Positions 53,109 to 62,362 are shown, numbered from the stretch's first letter. The stretch is DNA of 64,000 nt from Bdellovibrionales bacterium Ga0074139 (GCA_001464795.1 LNEB01000014.1:62001-126000); one strand, 5' to 3'. Numbers and translations: made by a program. The notes: generated by a model not told the origin, from the sequence alone.

Positions 53109-53747
53109 TTATTTTTGCCTAAGATGCTGAGCCACCCAAGACTCTTGAATGGGGGGTCTTGATAGGTAAAGGGCTTTATCCAACTTCAAATTTTTAACGT
53201 AATCTGCGGATAGGTCCTCACCTCTCCAGGGGCTACCAATACACAAAGTCAATTTTTCAGACTCATCCAATTCCAAGCAATGGGGATGCCCCCCATCAAG
53301 GATATAACAAGTTTCATCATCAGGAACGTGGTGATGCTTGAGATCGGCATCCAAAAAGTAAAGTTTATTCACTTGTCCTGTTAGCACCAGACGAAACTTA
53401 TGCTGTAGGGTGCCCACTTCGCTGGGACTACAATCAATGTGAACTTTCATTTGTTGATGCCCTGGAGTTCGAAGAATGGTAATTCTTCCTTTCGGTTGCA
53501 TCCAGTGGATAATTTGTGATTGGATCAAATTTTTAAGCTCAGGGCACGACTGCATTAAATCGGTGTAGGCAAAACTTTGTGATTCATTTTCTTTTTCAAA
53601 AATATATAGAATGTCACAGTTTCGAAATGGGTTAAAACTCCAAAATGCAGACGAAACATTTTTAATTTCATTTAGAATTGTAGAAACTTGGTCTTTTGAA
53701 ATCTGTAAATTAAATGGACAATAAGTAAAATTATACTGATTTTGCAT
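53109..53747 (-). CDS. Putative 2-oxoglutarate/Fe(II) oxygenase-like protein
   Basis: 212 aa, no signal peptide. The second half has an Asp/Asn beta-hydroxylase-like order: 'HIDCSPSEVGTLQHKFRLVL' (HxD), 'NKLYFLDADLK', 'CYILDGGHPHCLELDESEKL' with a distal His, and 'TLCIGSPW'. This is the metal-binding arrangement of cupin-type oxygenases that hydroxylate amino acids or peptides. The similarity is judged by motif order only, so the call is tentative. A divergent gene starts 31 nt away. Confidence 0.5.
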   Translation of the reverse strand: MQNQYNFTYCPFNLQISKDQVSTILNEIKNVSSAFWSFNPFRNCDILYIFEKENESQSFAYTDLMQSCPELKNLIQSQIIHWMQPKGRITILRTPGHQQMKVHIDCSPSEVGTLQHKFRLVLTGQVNKLYFLDADLKHHHVPDDETCYILDGGHPHCLELDESEKLTLCIGSPWRGEDLSADYVKNLKLDKALYLSRPPIQESWVAQHLRQK

Positions 53748-53778
53748 TCAAACAAACATATAACTAAATTCAATTTTT

Positions 53779-54432
53779 ATGAAATACTTAATTTTACTTA
53801 TTCTATGTCTATCTCATGCCGGTCAAGCCCTTGAAAAACAGACCCAGTATTGGGGCTCACTAAGCCTGATTAAACCTGTCGATGAAAAATGGGTCACTTC
53901 ACTTGAGCTCATCAATCGCTATTCTGTGGATAACGGAGAATCCTTCGTTAAATCCACTCGCTTAGGTTTGGGTTATAAATTTGAAAATGCAGTGACCTAC
54001 ACCTTAATCCTTGAGGACCGAAGAACGAATCAATACAGAAACAATGAAAAGCGTTTGATTCATCAATTCGCAAAAAAATGGCCAATGAAGTACATCGATT
54101 TATCGCTACGCTACAGACAAGAACAAAGAAAATTTGAAAACAGCGAAGTGTGGATGAATCGCTCAATCATCAGGGCGCAATTCGATTTTATCACATTAAA
54201 AATGGGTTCAATTACACCCTATTACTCATCAGAGCATAAGTATATTCTCAATACTGTTGAAGGAAGAAAAGCAGGCTACACTGAAGCTCGAAACTTAATT
54301 GGTCTTGATATTCCTTTGAATAAAAATCTGACTGTGGATTTAGCTTACATGGACCGTAGAACCTTCACGCCTTCAAGCACTCAGGAAACTTTATTTCAGG
54401 TTGTAGTTGTGAGCGCAGCTTATAAGTTTTAA
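53779..54432 (+). CDS. DUF2490-like outer-membrane protein
   Basis: 217 aa with a signal peptide (MKYLILLILCLSHAGQA). The rest is a train of amphipathic strands ending in aromatic residues ('TQYWGSLSLIKPVDEKW', 'YTLILEDRRTNQYRNNEKRL', 'LSLRYRQEQRKFE', 'VVSAAYKF'). This pattern and the terminal YKF are those of DUF2490 barrels, found widely in Gram-negative bacteria without a known function. Likely a 10-12 strand barrel. Confidence 0.7.
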   Translation: MKYLILLILCLSHAGQALEKQTQYWGSLSLIKPVDEKWVTSLELINRYSVDNGESFVKSTRLGLGYKFENAVTYTLILEDRRTNQYRNNEKRLIHQFAKKWPMKYIDLSLRYRQEQRKFENSEVWMNRSIIRAQFDFITLKMGSITPYYSSEHKYILNTVEGRKAGYTEARNLIGLDIPLNKNLTVDLAYMDRRTFTPSSTQETLFQVVVVSAAYKF

Positions 54433-54545
54433 GAATTTTTGCCTGACCTTTTTCTAAAACTGGTCATTTTTATCAGGGCACCACCAGCATCCGTCCGAAT
54501 TGTCCGAACTTCGCTGATCACCTGACATTGAACCCTTTCCATCGC

Positions 54546-54602
54546 TGGGCACCGCCCCACTTGCTTTTTGCATTCACTGCTCTTTAAGAGGGGCGGTGCC
54601 CA
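54546..54602. repeat. 13-bp inverted repeat over the start of the transposase-like gene
   Basis: TGGGCACCGCCCC (54546-54558) and its complement (54590-54602) with a 31-nt loop. The right arm contains the A of the ATG at 54602. GC-rich against an AT-rich background. Could be an element end, a REP-type hairpin recognised by the HUH protein, or a start-codon-sequestering RNA hairpin. Confidence 0.65.
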
Positions 54603-55171
54603 TGCCAAAATCAAAACAACTGTCGTTTTTCAACAATCAAAAGCCTCAAAAAGCTCACGGTGGAAGTCTTGCCGTTGATAAAAGACGCTCAAAAAGACCA
54701 CTCAATATCAAACAAAGCCATCACATCACTATGAAGTCTCACCAAGCTGTTGGTTCAAGATCCTTGTTTCGCTATAAAAAAATCATTGTGCAGCTCATGA
54801 AAAAAAATGCCAGCAAGTTTAACATCAAAGTTTATGAGTACTCGGTTCAAGGAAACCATCTGCATTTGCTAGTTAAAGCCCAAAGCCTGGAAGGTTTACA
54901 GAACTTCTTCAGGGTCCTTGCAGGGCACACAGCTCAGCGAATTTTAAAAGAATGTCCAATAAAGCAAAGTGCGGGCAGTGCCTCTCAAAAGCAAAAAGGG
55001 TGTAAGAAGAACCAGCGTAAATTCTGGAGTTATCTTCTATTTTCTAGAATTGTCAGTTGGGGACGAGAGTTCCAACGTGTGATCAGTTACGTTCAAAAAA
55101 ATACTCTTGAGCTACTACAGGTGATAGCTTATCAGCCGAGATCAATGATTAAGAAAAGCAACACGAGCTAA
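54602..55171 (+). CDS. HUH (Y1/RAYT-like) transposase
   Basis: 189 aa from the ATG at 54602 (a GTG lies two codons upstream). Family features are 'HGGSLAVDKRRSKRPLN', the HUH motif H-L-H in 'VQGNHLHLLVKA', and a Tyr in 'RVISYVQKNTLELL' that would be the nucleophile. I recall proteins of this pattern annotated as transposases in deltaproteobacteria and Bdellovibrio. It looks full length. Y1 transposases cut single-stranded DNA at hairpins, and one sits at its start. Downstream (55172-55313) I see no matching hairpin, so the element limits are unclear. Confidence 0.75.
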   Translation: MPKSKQLSFFNNQKPQKAHGGSLAVDKRRSKRPLNIKQSHHITMKSHQAVGSRSLFRYKKIIVQLMKKNASKFNIKVYEYSVQGNHLHLLVKAQSLEGLQNFFRVLAGHTAQRILKECPIKQSAGSASQKQKGCKKNQRKFWSYLLFSRIVSWGREFQRVISYVQKNTLELLQVIAYQPRSMIKKSNTS

Positions 55172-55313
55172 ATGACCTGACCAGACATTTTACAGCAGCC
55201 AATAATTGTCAGCCTCAAGCCCTTCAAATCCATACAGCTCATTATGAGACGCCCCAACCACGTCTAAACACTGGCATGTTTTGTGTTATAGGAACAGATG
55301 TTGGAGGAAATTT

Positions 55314-55880
55314 ATGAAATCACTTTTAATGTCTCTTTTGAGTGTTGTAAGTCTTGTTACTCTTATCGGATGCGGTAAAAGTGGTGGCGGATCTTCAAAC
55401 ACTTCGGCTGGAACTGTAACGGTTTGTCCGGCAGGTGCAGTGAATACGCAGTATGGTTGCTTGAACCAAGCCGGCTGTCCTGTAGGTTATGGAATGTACA
55501 ATGGTGGACAATGCGTTCCACAGGTAGCAACGAACCAATGTCAGGCAGGATTTGTAAGCTCATCTTTATATGGTTGTTTACAACAAGGATCATGCCCAGT
55601 GGGTTACGGACTGCATAACAACAGCTGTGTCATCGCTGATGGTGGTGGAGTCAATGGTCACGTGAACGTTGGTTACCATACAGGTTACAACACGGGTTAT
55701 AACTATCATCAGCAACTGAACACGAACTACTATCCCAACTATGGTTACAATCAATATCCTAACTATAATTATGGATACGGTGCCGGTGCAGGACTTGGTT
55801 TTGGAATCAGCATTGGTGCTGGTTTTGGCTACGGTGCTAGTACATGTGGTTACTACTACGGTCAGTACATCTGCAGGTAA
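55314..55880 (+). CDS. Cys-rich, Tyr/Gly-rich surface lipoprotein
   Basis: 188 aa. The start is set by GGAGG six bases before ATG 55314. The lipobox is 'VTLIGC'. Two similar Cys units follow ('CPAGAVNTQYGCLNQAGCPV' and 'CQAGFVSSSLYGCLQQGSCP'), each with about four cysteines, then a Tyr/Asn/Gly tail ('YNTGYNYHQQLNTNYYPNYG', 'GFGISIGAGFGYG'). Unknown function. The unit 'CP.G.....GC' recalls the prepilin C-termini at 35288-38071. A strong bidirectional terminator follows. Confidence 0.75.
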   Translation: MKSLLMSLLSVVSLVTLIGCGKSGGGSSNTSAGTVTVCPAGAVNTQYGCLNQAGCPVGYGMYNGGQCVPQVATNQCQAGFVSSSLYGCLQQGSCPVGYGLHNNSCVIADGGGVNGHVNVGYHTGYNTGYNYHQQLNTNYYPNYGYNQYPNYNYGYGAGAGLGFGISIGAGFGYGASTCGYYYGQYICR

Positions 55881-55899
55881 TATTTAAATATTAAGAAAA

Positions 55900-55944
55900 C
55901 TAAAAGATGGAGTGCGGTATTCGCAAATAAACTCCATCTTTTAG
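55900..55944. terminator. Bidirectional hairpin terminator
   Basis: Perfect 14-bp arms CTAAAAGATGGAGT and ACTCCATCTTTTAG with a 17-nt loop. Both strands carry a T-rich run at the 3' arm (TTTTAG followed by TTTTCTT on the minus strand). It sits between convergent genes and overlaps the stop of the heptose kinase gene. Confidence 0.8.
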
Positions 55945-56927
55945 CTATTTAAAGCCTCTCGAAGTTCACCAAGATCACAAGGCACACAACCAATTTTTCC
56001 CACAACGATACCTGCTGCATAATTGGCTATGGCGCAACTGGAAACTAAATCTAAACCACCCGCCAAACCCAAAGCTAAAGCAGCAATCACGGTATCGCCT
56101 GCACCTGTCACATCGAAAACTTTCAAAGCCCGGGTTGGAACCTTTGAGATTTGAGGACCATCAAAAATGCTCATGCCGTCTTTACCTTGCGTCAGCACCA
56201 CTTGATGGGCTCCGGTTTTTTTCTGTAAAGCTCGTCCTGCCTGTTCAATTCGGTTAGGAATTTCCCTAAGTGAATCAAAATCAAGACCCGAAAGAAGTAC
56301 AGCTTCTTCGTAATTGGGTTTAATTAAATCACAACCTTCGTAAAAAGATCCTGGGTTGGTTCGACTGGGGTCAACAAGAAGTCGTTTATTATTTTTCTTA
56401 CAAAGTTCAGTCATTTTTTTGACTACTTTTTCTGAAACCACACCTTTTGCATAATCTTGTAAAATGACGATATCAACATCAGGTAGTTTTTTTTCAAATC
56501 CTTGCAACATCTGTGTTTCTGTTTTTTCTGATAAATATTTTCTGAGTTCATAATCGACACGAACAATGTGATGGGGCCCAGCCATAACTCGCATTTTCCT
56601 AGTCGTCGGCCGACCGGAATCAACAACTATAGAGTCCCAAGAGACTTGGCTTTTGAGACATAAATCTTTTAACTTCTGCGCCCCTTCATCAGAGCCCACA
56701 ACCGATAAAAGCACAGGTATTCCACCTAAGCTTTGAACATTTTGTGCGACGTTGGCAGATAAACCTAAGCGTAAGTCTTCCTGATTCACGTCTAGAACGG
56801 GAACAGGAGCTTCAGGTGAAATTCTTCTGACATCTCCAAGCACGTATTCATCAAGACCCACATCGCCCAGGATCAAAACTTTTTTATTTTTAAAATGCTC
56901 GAGTTTTTTTAATAATTCTTGATTCAT
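55941..56927 (-). CDS. hldA: D-glycero-beta-D-manno-heptose-7-phosphate kinase (HldA/RfaE domain I)
   Basis: 328 aa, PfkB fold. 'ILGDVGLDEYVLGDVRRISP' with 'PEAPVPVLDV' is diagnostic for the RfaE/HldE kinase domain, and 'FDVTGAGDTVIAALALGLAG' is the PfkB signature. It phosphorylates heptose-7-phosphate at C1 on the way to ADP-heptose for the LPS core. The adenylyltransferase domain found in the E. coli fusion is absent, so a separate gene elsewhere must supply it. Downstream of 56930 by 2 nt, probably cotranscribed. Confidence 0.9.
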   Translation of the reverse strand: MNQELLKKLEHFKNKKVLILGDVGLDEYVLGDVRRISPEAPVPVLDVNQEDLRLGLSANVAQNVQSLGGIPVLLSVVGSDEGAQKLKDLCLKSQVSWDSIVVDSGRPTTRKMRVMAGPHHIVRVDYELRKYLSEKTETQMLQGFEKKLPDVDIVILQDYAKGVVSEKVVKKMTELCKKNNKRLLVDPSRTNPGSFYEGCDLIKPNYEEAVLLSGLDFDSLREIPNRIEQAGRALQKKTGAHQVVLTQGKDGMSIFDGPQISKVPTRALKVFDVTGAGDTVIAALALGLAGGLDLVSSCAIANYAAGIVVGKIGCVPCDLGELREALNS

Positions 56928-56929
56928 AC

Positions 56930-58537
56930 TTAATTCCTAACAAAGGGCCAAGAGACTGTCATTTGAGATTTAACAGTATCCACATGAATTTTAAGATTCG
57001 TCGAGAACCACTTTTTTAAGACCGATAAAGTGAACACATCAATGGGTCCATTAGGAATTTTGAAATCCAGCTGGGATCTCTCGACTTTGAGTTTTTCTTC
57101 ACGGTTTCCTGATTTTAAAATGAGCTGTAAAGAATCTTCAGAGCCTGAAATCACATTTTCAAATTCCCATCCTGGTTCTGAAATATTTTGTATTTGTAGA
57201 CTGATTTCTTCCAATTGAAGTTTGGAATTTTGCAAAAGATGACTATTAAATAAAGCCTGTGTCACGTGAGGATGCCATTCCACGGGAAAACTGCAATGCT
57301 GACCTTGTGCAATCACCAAAGGCTGCAAATGATCCAAATTATTACTATTCAATTCAAGGGGTACGATTTGATCCTGGGCTGTCACCCAAGCTCTGACATC
57401 TTCTCTGGCTTCTGGGTCCCATTGGGTCAAATCATGAAGAAAATAAAAATCGTTGGAAGCTTTCATAAATTCAGGCTCAAGCAGTCCGTACTCAACGGCT
57501 GGCTTTTTAAAACTCTGCTGACTGGCTTCCAGCAGTCTTTGGGTCAATCCAAAGTCATAGGTGTATAAATCAGAGCGAAAATTTTGAATCTCTGAAAAAC
57601 GACTGCGAGCCCAAAATTCCAGGGGATATTTCAGTGAGTTTTTTATGAACAACTGATTAAATGTCTTTTTTAAATCCACCAATGGACATAGCCCTAAGTA
57701 AGACTGCACAGTGTTTTTTTGGGGTTGAGCAGGTGCAATCCAAGCAGAGGCCAAAACCCCCTGCCCACCCAAACTTAGGCCAATGAGATGCACACTTTCT
57801 ACCAGCTCAGATATTTTTTCTTCTTTTGATCGAAGCCTTTCGGCGATCCAAATATTTTGGTAGGCCTCTGAAACTCCTCCAAAATCCATGACTTTATTAT
57901 TATACAAAAAATCAGAACTCGTCAGATTTTCAACCAATAATAAATGGTAAAAACCTCTTTCAAATAAGTGATGATAAAAAAATCTTTCCGCGTAAGCCTC
58001 TTCGACATTTCCGGTAATTCCCATTCTCACAATCACAAAGGGGCGCTTTTTTTGATCTTTTAAAGCCAAGGCGGCTTTCAACTTTTGCCCATTCGGTAAA
58101 TGAATAACGGTTCTTCTTAAAAATGGGTTTTCATCCAGAGAGTACTTCATTGCGAATAATCCAAGTAAGCCCAAAAAAGGCGGCCGGTAAGCTTGCACAT
58201 ACTTGGATTCACACTTTTTTGCGTAATCTTGAAAGGCCTTATTATAAGTTTCAGCCGTTAAACTTTGGGTCAGATCTTTTTGTAAATCCTTAGCCGAACA
58301 ATCTTGAGGCAAAGGAGCCAAGGTGTCTTGGGGGTCCCAACTGACCAGATTATTTAAAAAGTAGCCCACTAGCCAAGGGTGACGACCCGCTGTGACAGTC
58401 TCGTAATTGGAGCCAGGACCAGGGAATTCAAAAACAGAAGACTGATAGACATTAACCCACCCTGGCTTAGACTCCGCGGCCCAGGACAGGTTGAGCGAGA
58501 GCATAAAAAATGTAAAAACCCTGATTCGAAATGTCAT
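56930..58537 (-). CDS. Exported alpha/beta hydrolase-fold protein
   Basis: 535 aa from ATG 58537, which gives a signal peptide (MTFRIRVFTFFMLSLNLSWA); the open frame goes on to 58597. 'VHLIGLSLGGQGVLASAW' is the nucleophile elbow (GLSLGG). An acid in 'VTAQDQIVPLELNS' and a His in 'VIAQGQHCSFPVEWH' could complete a Ser-Asp-His triad. Residues 400-535 are an extra C-terminal region with beta strands. It would be a periplasmic or secreted esterase or lipase; the substrate is not known. Linked to the heptose kinase gene. Confidence 0.7.
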   Translation of the reverse strand: MTFRIRVFTFFMLSLNLSWAAESKPGWVNVYQSSVFEFPGPGSNYETVTAGRHPWLVGYFLNNLVSWDPQDTLAPLPQDCSAKDLQKDLTQSLTAETYNKAFQDYAKKCESKYVQAYRPPFLGLLGLFAMKYSLDENPFLRRTVIHLPNGQKLKAALALKDQKKRPFVIVRMGITGNVEEAYAERFFYHHLFERGFYHLLLVENLTSSDFLYNNKVMDFGGVSEAYQNIWIAERLRSKEEKISELVESVHLIGLSLGGQGVLASAWIAPAQPQKNTVQSYLGLCPLVDLKKTFNQLFIKNSLKYPLEFWARSRFSEIQNFRSDLYTYDFGLTQRLLEASQQSFKKPAVEYGLLEPEFMKASNDFYFLHDLTQWDPEAREDVRAWVTAQDQIVPLELNSNNLDHLQPLVIAQGQHCSFPVEWHPHVTQALFNSHLLQNSKLQLEEISLQIQNISEPGWEFENVISGSEDSLQLILKSGNREEKLKVERSQLDFKIPNGPIDVFTLSVLKKWFSTNLKIHVDTVKSQMTVSWPFVRN

Positions 58538-58645
58538 TTTTTTACCCGTGACAGTGATAGTGACCTTCTCTACACTCACCTCACGAATTTGACTCAAAGT
58601 CTATAAATTTCAAACGCTTAACGGCGTCACTCAAGGATTATTAGA

Positions 58646-59929
58646 ATGAATACTCCATTTCCACCATCAGAATCTCACCTCGACGGTCCCTTGTTTCGCA
58701 ATGCTCTTCAGAACCTCGTGGATTGCGCAAAAATTATTAATTGCGATCCCAACGTTCTCGAGCGTTTAAAAAAACCTCGCAGATCCATAGTGGTTTCTAT
58801 CCCTGTGCGCATGGATGATTACTCTGTAAAAGTTTTTACAGGTTACCGCGTGCAGTACAATTCCACTCTTGGTCCCTTTAAAGGTGGAATTCGTTATCAC
58901 CAAAATGTGGATCTACCAGAAGTGGTGGGCCTTGCTGCATTGATGACATTTAAAAATTCTGTTTTAGGTTTACCCCTAGGCGGAGCCAAAGGTGGAGTCG
59001 CCTGTGAGCCTGGAAAATTATCAAGAACTGAAAAACAAAATTTAACCAGAAGATTCACCACTGAAATTTCTCACTATATCGGACCGACCCAAGATATCCC
59101 AGCTCCTGATGTGGGTACTGATCCACAGACAATGGCTTGGATGATGGACACCTACTCTCAGGAAAAAGGGGGCTACGCCCAGCCTGCCGTTGTCACTGGA
59201 AAGCCTGTGGAAATTGGTGGATCCCTAGGACGTAATCATGCCACAGGACTGGGCGTGGTTTATGTGGCTGAAAAAGCTTTCGAGAAAAAAGGCCGCACAT
59301 TAAAAGATGCAAAAATTGTGATTCAAGGTTTTGGAAATGTGGGCTCTTTTGCTGCTCAATTTGCCCATGAACGTGGTGCCAAGATTATTGCTGTCAGTGA
59401 TGTGAACGGTGGAATTTTTAACGGTGATGGTTTTGATGTGCCAAAATTGATGGACTACATGAAAGAAACCAAATCAGTAAAAGGTTACCCAGGTTCCACT
59501 CCTATTAGTAACGAAGCTTTACTTGAATTGGAATGTGATGCTTTATTTCCGTGTGCTTTAGAAAATCAAATTGATGAACACAACGCTGAAAAAATTAAAG
59601 CCAAAATCATCGTGGAAGGTGCTAACGGACCTGTCACAAACGTCGCCACTAAAATTCTTCACGACCGCGGGGTTTTCATTGCTCCCGACGTTATCGCCAA
59701 CGGTGGTGGTGTGATCGTTTCTTACTTCGAATGGGTTCAAGATATTATGTCTTTCTTCTGGGATGAAGACGAAATCAACGGCCGATTAAAAACGATTATT
59801 ACTAAGGCCTTTGAAAATGTTTATAAATTTCAGCAGGAAAAAAACATCGATATGCGCTTAGCTGCCATGTCTTGTTCAGTTCAGCGTCTTGAAAAAGCCA
59901 TGTTACTCAGAGGACTTTATCCTCGATGA
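58646..59929 (+). CDS. gdhA: Glutamate dehydrogenase (Glu/Leu/Phe/Val family)
   Basis: 427 aa. The substrate domain has 'YNSTLGPFKGGIRYHQNVDL' and the catalytic lysine motif 'LPLGGAKGGV', then 'DIPAPDVGTD'. The Rossmann domain has 'IVIQGFGNVGSFAAQ' (GxGxxG), and 'VEGANGPVT' closes the site. It interconverts glutamate and 2-oxoglutarate with NAD(P)H, feeding amino acid carbon into the TCA cycle, which would suit a predator that grows on prey protein. AAGGA lies 8 nt before the ATG. pyrD overlaps its end by 4 nt. Confidence 0.92.
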   Translation: MNTPFPPSESHLDGPLFRNALQNLVDCAKIINCDPNVLERLKKPRRSIVVSIPVRMDDYSVKVFTGYRVQYNSTLGPFKGGIRYHQNVDLPEVVGLAALMTFKNSVLGLPLGGAKGGVACEPGKLSRTEKQNLTRRFTTEISHYIGPTQDIPAPDVGTDPQTMAWMMDTYSQEKGGYAQPAVVTGKPVEIGGSLGRNHATGLGVVYVAEKAFEKKGRTLKDAKIVIQGFGNVGSFAAQFAHERGAKIIAVSDVNGGIFNGDGFDVPKLMDYMKETKSVKGYPGSTPISNEALLELECDALFPCALENQIDEHNAEKIKAKIIVEGANGPVTNVATKILHDRGVFIAPDVIANGGGVIVSYFEWVQDIMSFFWDEDEINGRLKTIITKAFENVYKFQQEKNIDMRLAAMSCSVQRLEKAMLLRGLYPR

Positions 59930-60924
59930 TTAAGCCTTGGCTTTGGATTCCTGCTTCGCTGGCTCATGCGGTCAGCGATATTGGTGTCCAAGCCTCTGCT
60001 TTTTTAGCTGATGATTGGCAAGATCAACCCGAATGTAAATGGAAGCCCTTTCGCTGGAACGGTTTTGAATTTAAAAACCGTTTAGGCATAGCTGGTGGCC
60101 TGGATAAAAATGCTGAAAACATTCAAGCCTGGCAAAAATTAGGTGCTGGATTTTTAGAAATCGGCACGGTCACGCCCCTGCCACAAAAATCCAATCCTGG
60201 ACAAATCATCGCAAGGGATCTTGAGCAAATGGCTCTTTGGAACAAAATGGGATTCCCCTCAAAAGGATACCGCTATGTTTCTGATGAAATTCGCTTTGCA
60301 GAACGAAACATTCCATTGTTTGTTAACATTGGAAAAAATCGCCAGACTCCCAATGATAAAGCTTTTGATGAATACGCCATGCTGACTGAAAACCTCAGAG
60401 CCCAAGCCGACGCTTTGGTTTTGAATATTTCTTCTCCTAACACAGCCGGACTCAGGGATTTGTTTAAAAAAGAATACTTGGAAGCAGGACTTAAAAAAGT
60501 TCTAAAGAAATCCATTTACACGCCTGTTTTACTTAAATTTTCTCCGGATATGACAGATCAAGAACTTCAGGAAGTGGTCAGAACTGCCATCGGAGTTGGA
60601 ATTTCGGGTTTTATTATGACAAATACCACCACTTATCGTGGGCCCCACTCCCCTTTTCCCACTGAAGGTGGAGTTTCAGGCGCTCCGTTGCGGGAAGCCT
60701 CTGTGCGTTGTTTTGAAAAAGTCCAAGAGTTCGCAGGTTCTGAAAGAAATTCGTTGCTACTTGTTAATTGTGGTGGAGTCATGACATCTGCAGATGTTTT
60801 TGACAGACTGAAGCGTGGGGCTGACTTAGTTCAGGTTTATTCAGCCCTAGTTTTTAACGGACCCGGCTTTTTGAAAGAAGTGGCACTCGAATGGAAAAAA
60901 CTCAACCACGTCGCACGAGATTAA
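59926..60924 (+). CDS. pyrD: Dihydroorotate dehydrogenase (quinone), class 2
   Basis: 332 aa. It oxidises dihydroorotate to orotate in pyrimidine synthesis, passing electrons to quinone. Family segments seen: 'GIAGGLDKNAENIQAWQKLG', 'GFLEIGTVTP', 'NKMGFPSKG', 'VFVNIGKNRQTP', 'NISSPNTAGLRDL' (active-site Ser loop), 'LLKFSPDMTDQE', 'NTTTYRG' and 'LVNCGGVMT'. The short N-terminal helix fits membrane association of class 2 enzymes. ATGA overlap with gdhA; the mutT gene starts inside its last 34 nt. Confidence 0.92.
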   Translation: MIKPWLWIPASLAHAVSDIGVQASAFLADDWQDQPECKWKPFRWNGFEFKNRLGIAGGLDKNAENIQAWQKLGAGFLEIGTVTPLPQKSNPGQIIARDLEQMALWNKMGFPSKGYRYVSDEIRFAERNIPLFVNIGKNRQTPNDKAFDEYAMLTENLRAQADALVLNISSPNTAGLRDLFKKEYLEAGLKKVLKKSIYTPVLLKFSPDMTDQELQEVVRTAIGVGISGFIMTNTTTYRGPHSPFPTEGGVSGAPLREASVRCFEKVQEFAGSERNSLLLVNCGGVMTSADVFDRLKRGADLVQVYSALVFNGPGFLKEVALEWKKLNHVARD

Positions 60925-61343
60925 AAAAAATCCAGTGGATACCTGTGGTCGCGGGGTTTTTAAAAAAAGACAATCGTATTCTTGTCGGCCAACGCCCTGA
61001 AAACAATTCCTTAGCCGGACTCTGGGAATTTCCAGGTGGAAAAATAGAACTCGGCGAATCACCCGAAGAAGCCTTAGCACGCGAACTGTCCGAAGAACTG
61101 GGCATTGAAGCCGAAATTGGGGAACTTAAACTCAGCGTGACTCACTCTTATAATGATGTGGGAATCGTCATCTTATTTTATGAGGTCCTTTTTTGGAAAG
61201 GTGAGCCCAAGGCCAAACATCATTTGATGTTAGAATGGATTTATCCTGAAGAACTGAAAGAAAGATCCATCCCTGAAGCTAATAAAAAAGTTTTACAAAA
61301 GATTTTTAAAGCACTGGGTGTTCCATGGCGCAAATCCTCTTAA
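60891..61343 (+). CDS. mutT: MutT-type NUDIX pyrophosphohydrolase
   Basis: 150 aa. The complete NUDIX box is 'GGKIELGESPEEALAREL' followed by S-E-E-L-G. 'ILVGQRPENNSLAGLWEFPG' before it is typical of MutT, which removes 8-oxo-dGTP to prevent mutation. The C-terminal 'LEWIYPEELKERSIPEANKK' also fits. Overlaps pyrD by 34 nt and the next gene by 19 nt, so the run is one operon. Confidence 0.88.
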   Translation: MEKTQPRRTRLKKIQWIPVVAGFLKKDNRILVGQRPENNSLAGLWEFPGGKIELGESPEEALARELSEELGIEAEIGELKLSVTHSYNDVGIVILFYEVLFWKGEPKAKHHLMLEWIYPEELKERSIPEANKKVLQKIFKALGVPWRKSS

Positions 61344-62362
61344 TCACCCGACATCTTGATGCTCAACTAGATTCTTTTCGTGCCAGTTTGCAATCGGAAC
61401 AACAATCAGTTTCCATTGTCACAACAGCTGGTAACAATACTCGTAGCCTGATTGAAATCGTTTCCACTTACTTGCGAGTTAAACCAGACCTTATTTATTT
61501 CGTGCTCGCTAACGAAAAAACCAATCGCTTGGAAAAGGTTCTTTTCGAAACTTTGGGACATTTACCAAATGTGAAAGTAGCTGTAAGCTTTATGGGGCCC
61601 TTTCAAACCACCCAGTCCAGATCACTTAAGCGCTTGTTGCAAACAGCTGAGCTTTTGACTTTTGCTAGCCGCCAGTGCCTCAGTGATATGCGTGGGTTTT
61701 CGACAAAAGCAAAAAAACAATTTCGTGCCCTGCTGAGCCCACAGGTTCCCATTCAAGAAGTCAGTGAAGACTTAGAACCTGGTGCCACCGAAATCATTAA
61801 ATATTTATCACGAGACAAAATCTGGGTGACCTTCGGCGATCCTGAGTATTTAACTCAACATGCTTCTTTTTTTGAAGGTATGGCCAAAGAAAAAACCTGG
61901 GTTTTTATTGGTGATCGAACCCACTGGAACTTCTCTAGGCATGAACAATTTCAAAAAATGACAGCTCTTTGGAAACATCAACCTGTTTGGTTTTCATTCT
62001 CAAAAGATATCAGTCTGTTGCAGTTGTTCAAACAAGCCGAAGTCTTTTTATTGGCTGATCACCGATTGAATCCGCTACAGCTCAGTCGCTATTCCCAGTT
62101 GGCGGCCCTTTCTGGTTTGTTTACAATTTTGGATACCCATCAAATCGAACCCCATTCCAGACTTTGGACTGTGGGTGAAAACTGTGAGCTGATCGAAAAA
62201 GACCAAAGTCGACAAATTTTTGAGAATACCTGGTTGAACAGACTGACTAAAAATATCGATTACAGAAAAAAACCCAGATCTTCAGCGCGAGCCACCGATG
62301 ATCAGTTGAATGAATTCAATCGTTGGATTGCTAAAACTCTAGCTGAGCCTCGCCGGATCTGA
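61325..62362 (+). CDS. GT-B-like glycosyltransferase-related protein
   Basis: 345 aa with a two-lobe alpha/beta layout. The N-terminal lobe begins 'MAQILLITRHLDAQLDSFRA'; the C-terminal lobe has 'KIWVTFGDPEYLTQ' and 'VWFSFSKDISLLQLFKQAEV', which is the strand-helix order of GT4 proteins. The usual E-x7-E acid pair is not evident ('YSQLAALSGLFTILDTHQ'), so it may be an inactive partner of the glycosyltransferase that follows 12 nt later. Assignment is by fold-like pattern and context only. Confidence 0.5.
   Translation: MAQILLITRHLDAQLDSFRASLQSEQQSVSIVTTAGNNTRSLIEIVSTYLRVKPDLIYFVLANEKTNRLEKVLFETLGHLPNVKVAVSFMGPFQTTQSRSLKRLLQTAELLTFASRQCLSDMRGFSTKAKKQFRALLSPQVPIQEVSEDLEPGATEIIKYLSRDKIWVTFGDPEYLTQHASFFEGMAKEKTWVFIGDRTHWNFSRHEQFQKMTALWKHQPVWFSFSKDISLLQLFKQAEVFLLADHRLNPLQLSRYSQLAALSGLFTILDTHQIEPHSRLWTVGENCELIEKDQSRQIFENTWLNRLTKNIDYRKKPRSSARATDDQLNEFNRWIAKTLAEPRRI

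Noticed and set aside
54429-54614. Minus-strand ORF before the transposase
   Set aside because: No family, no ribosome site, and it covers the inverted repeat.
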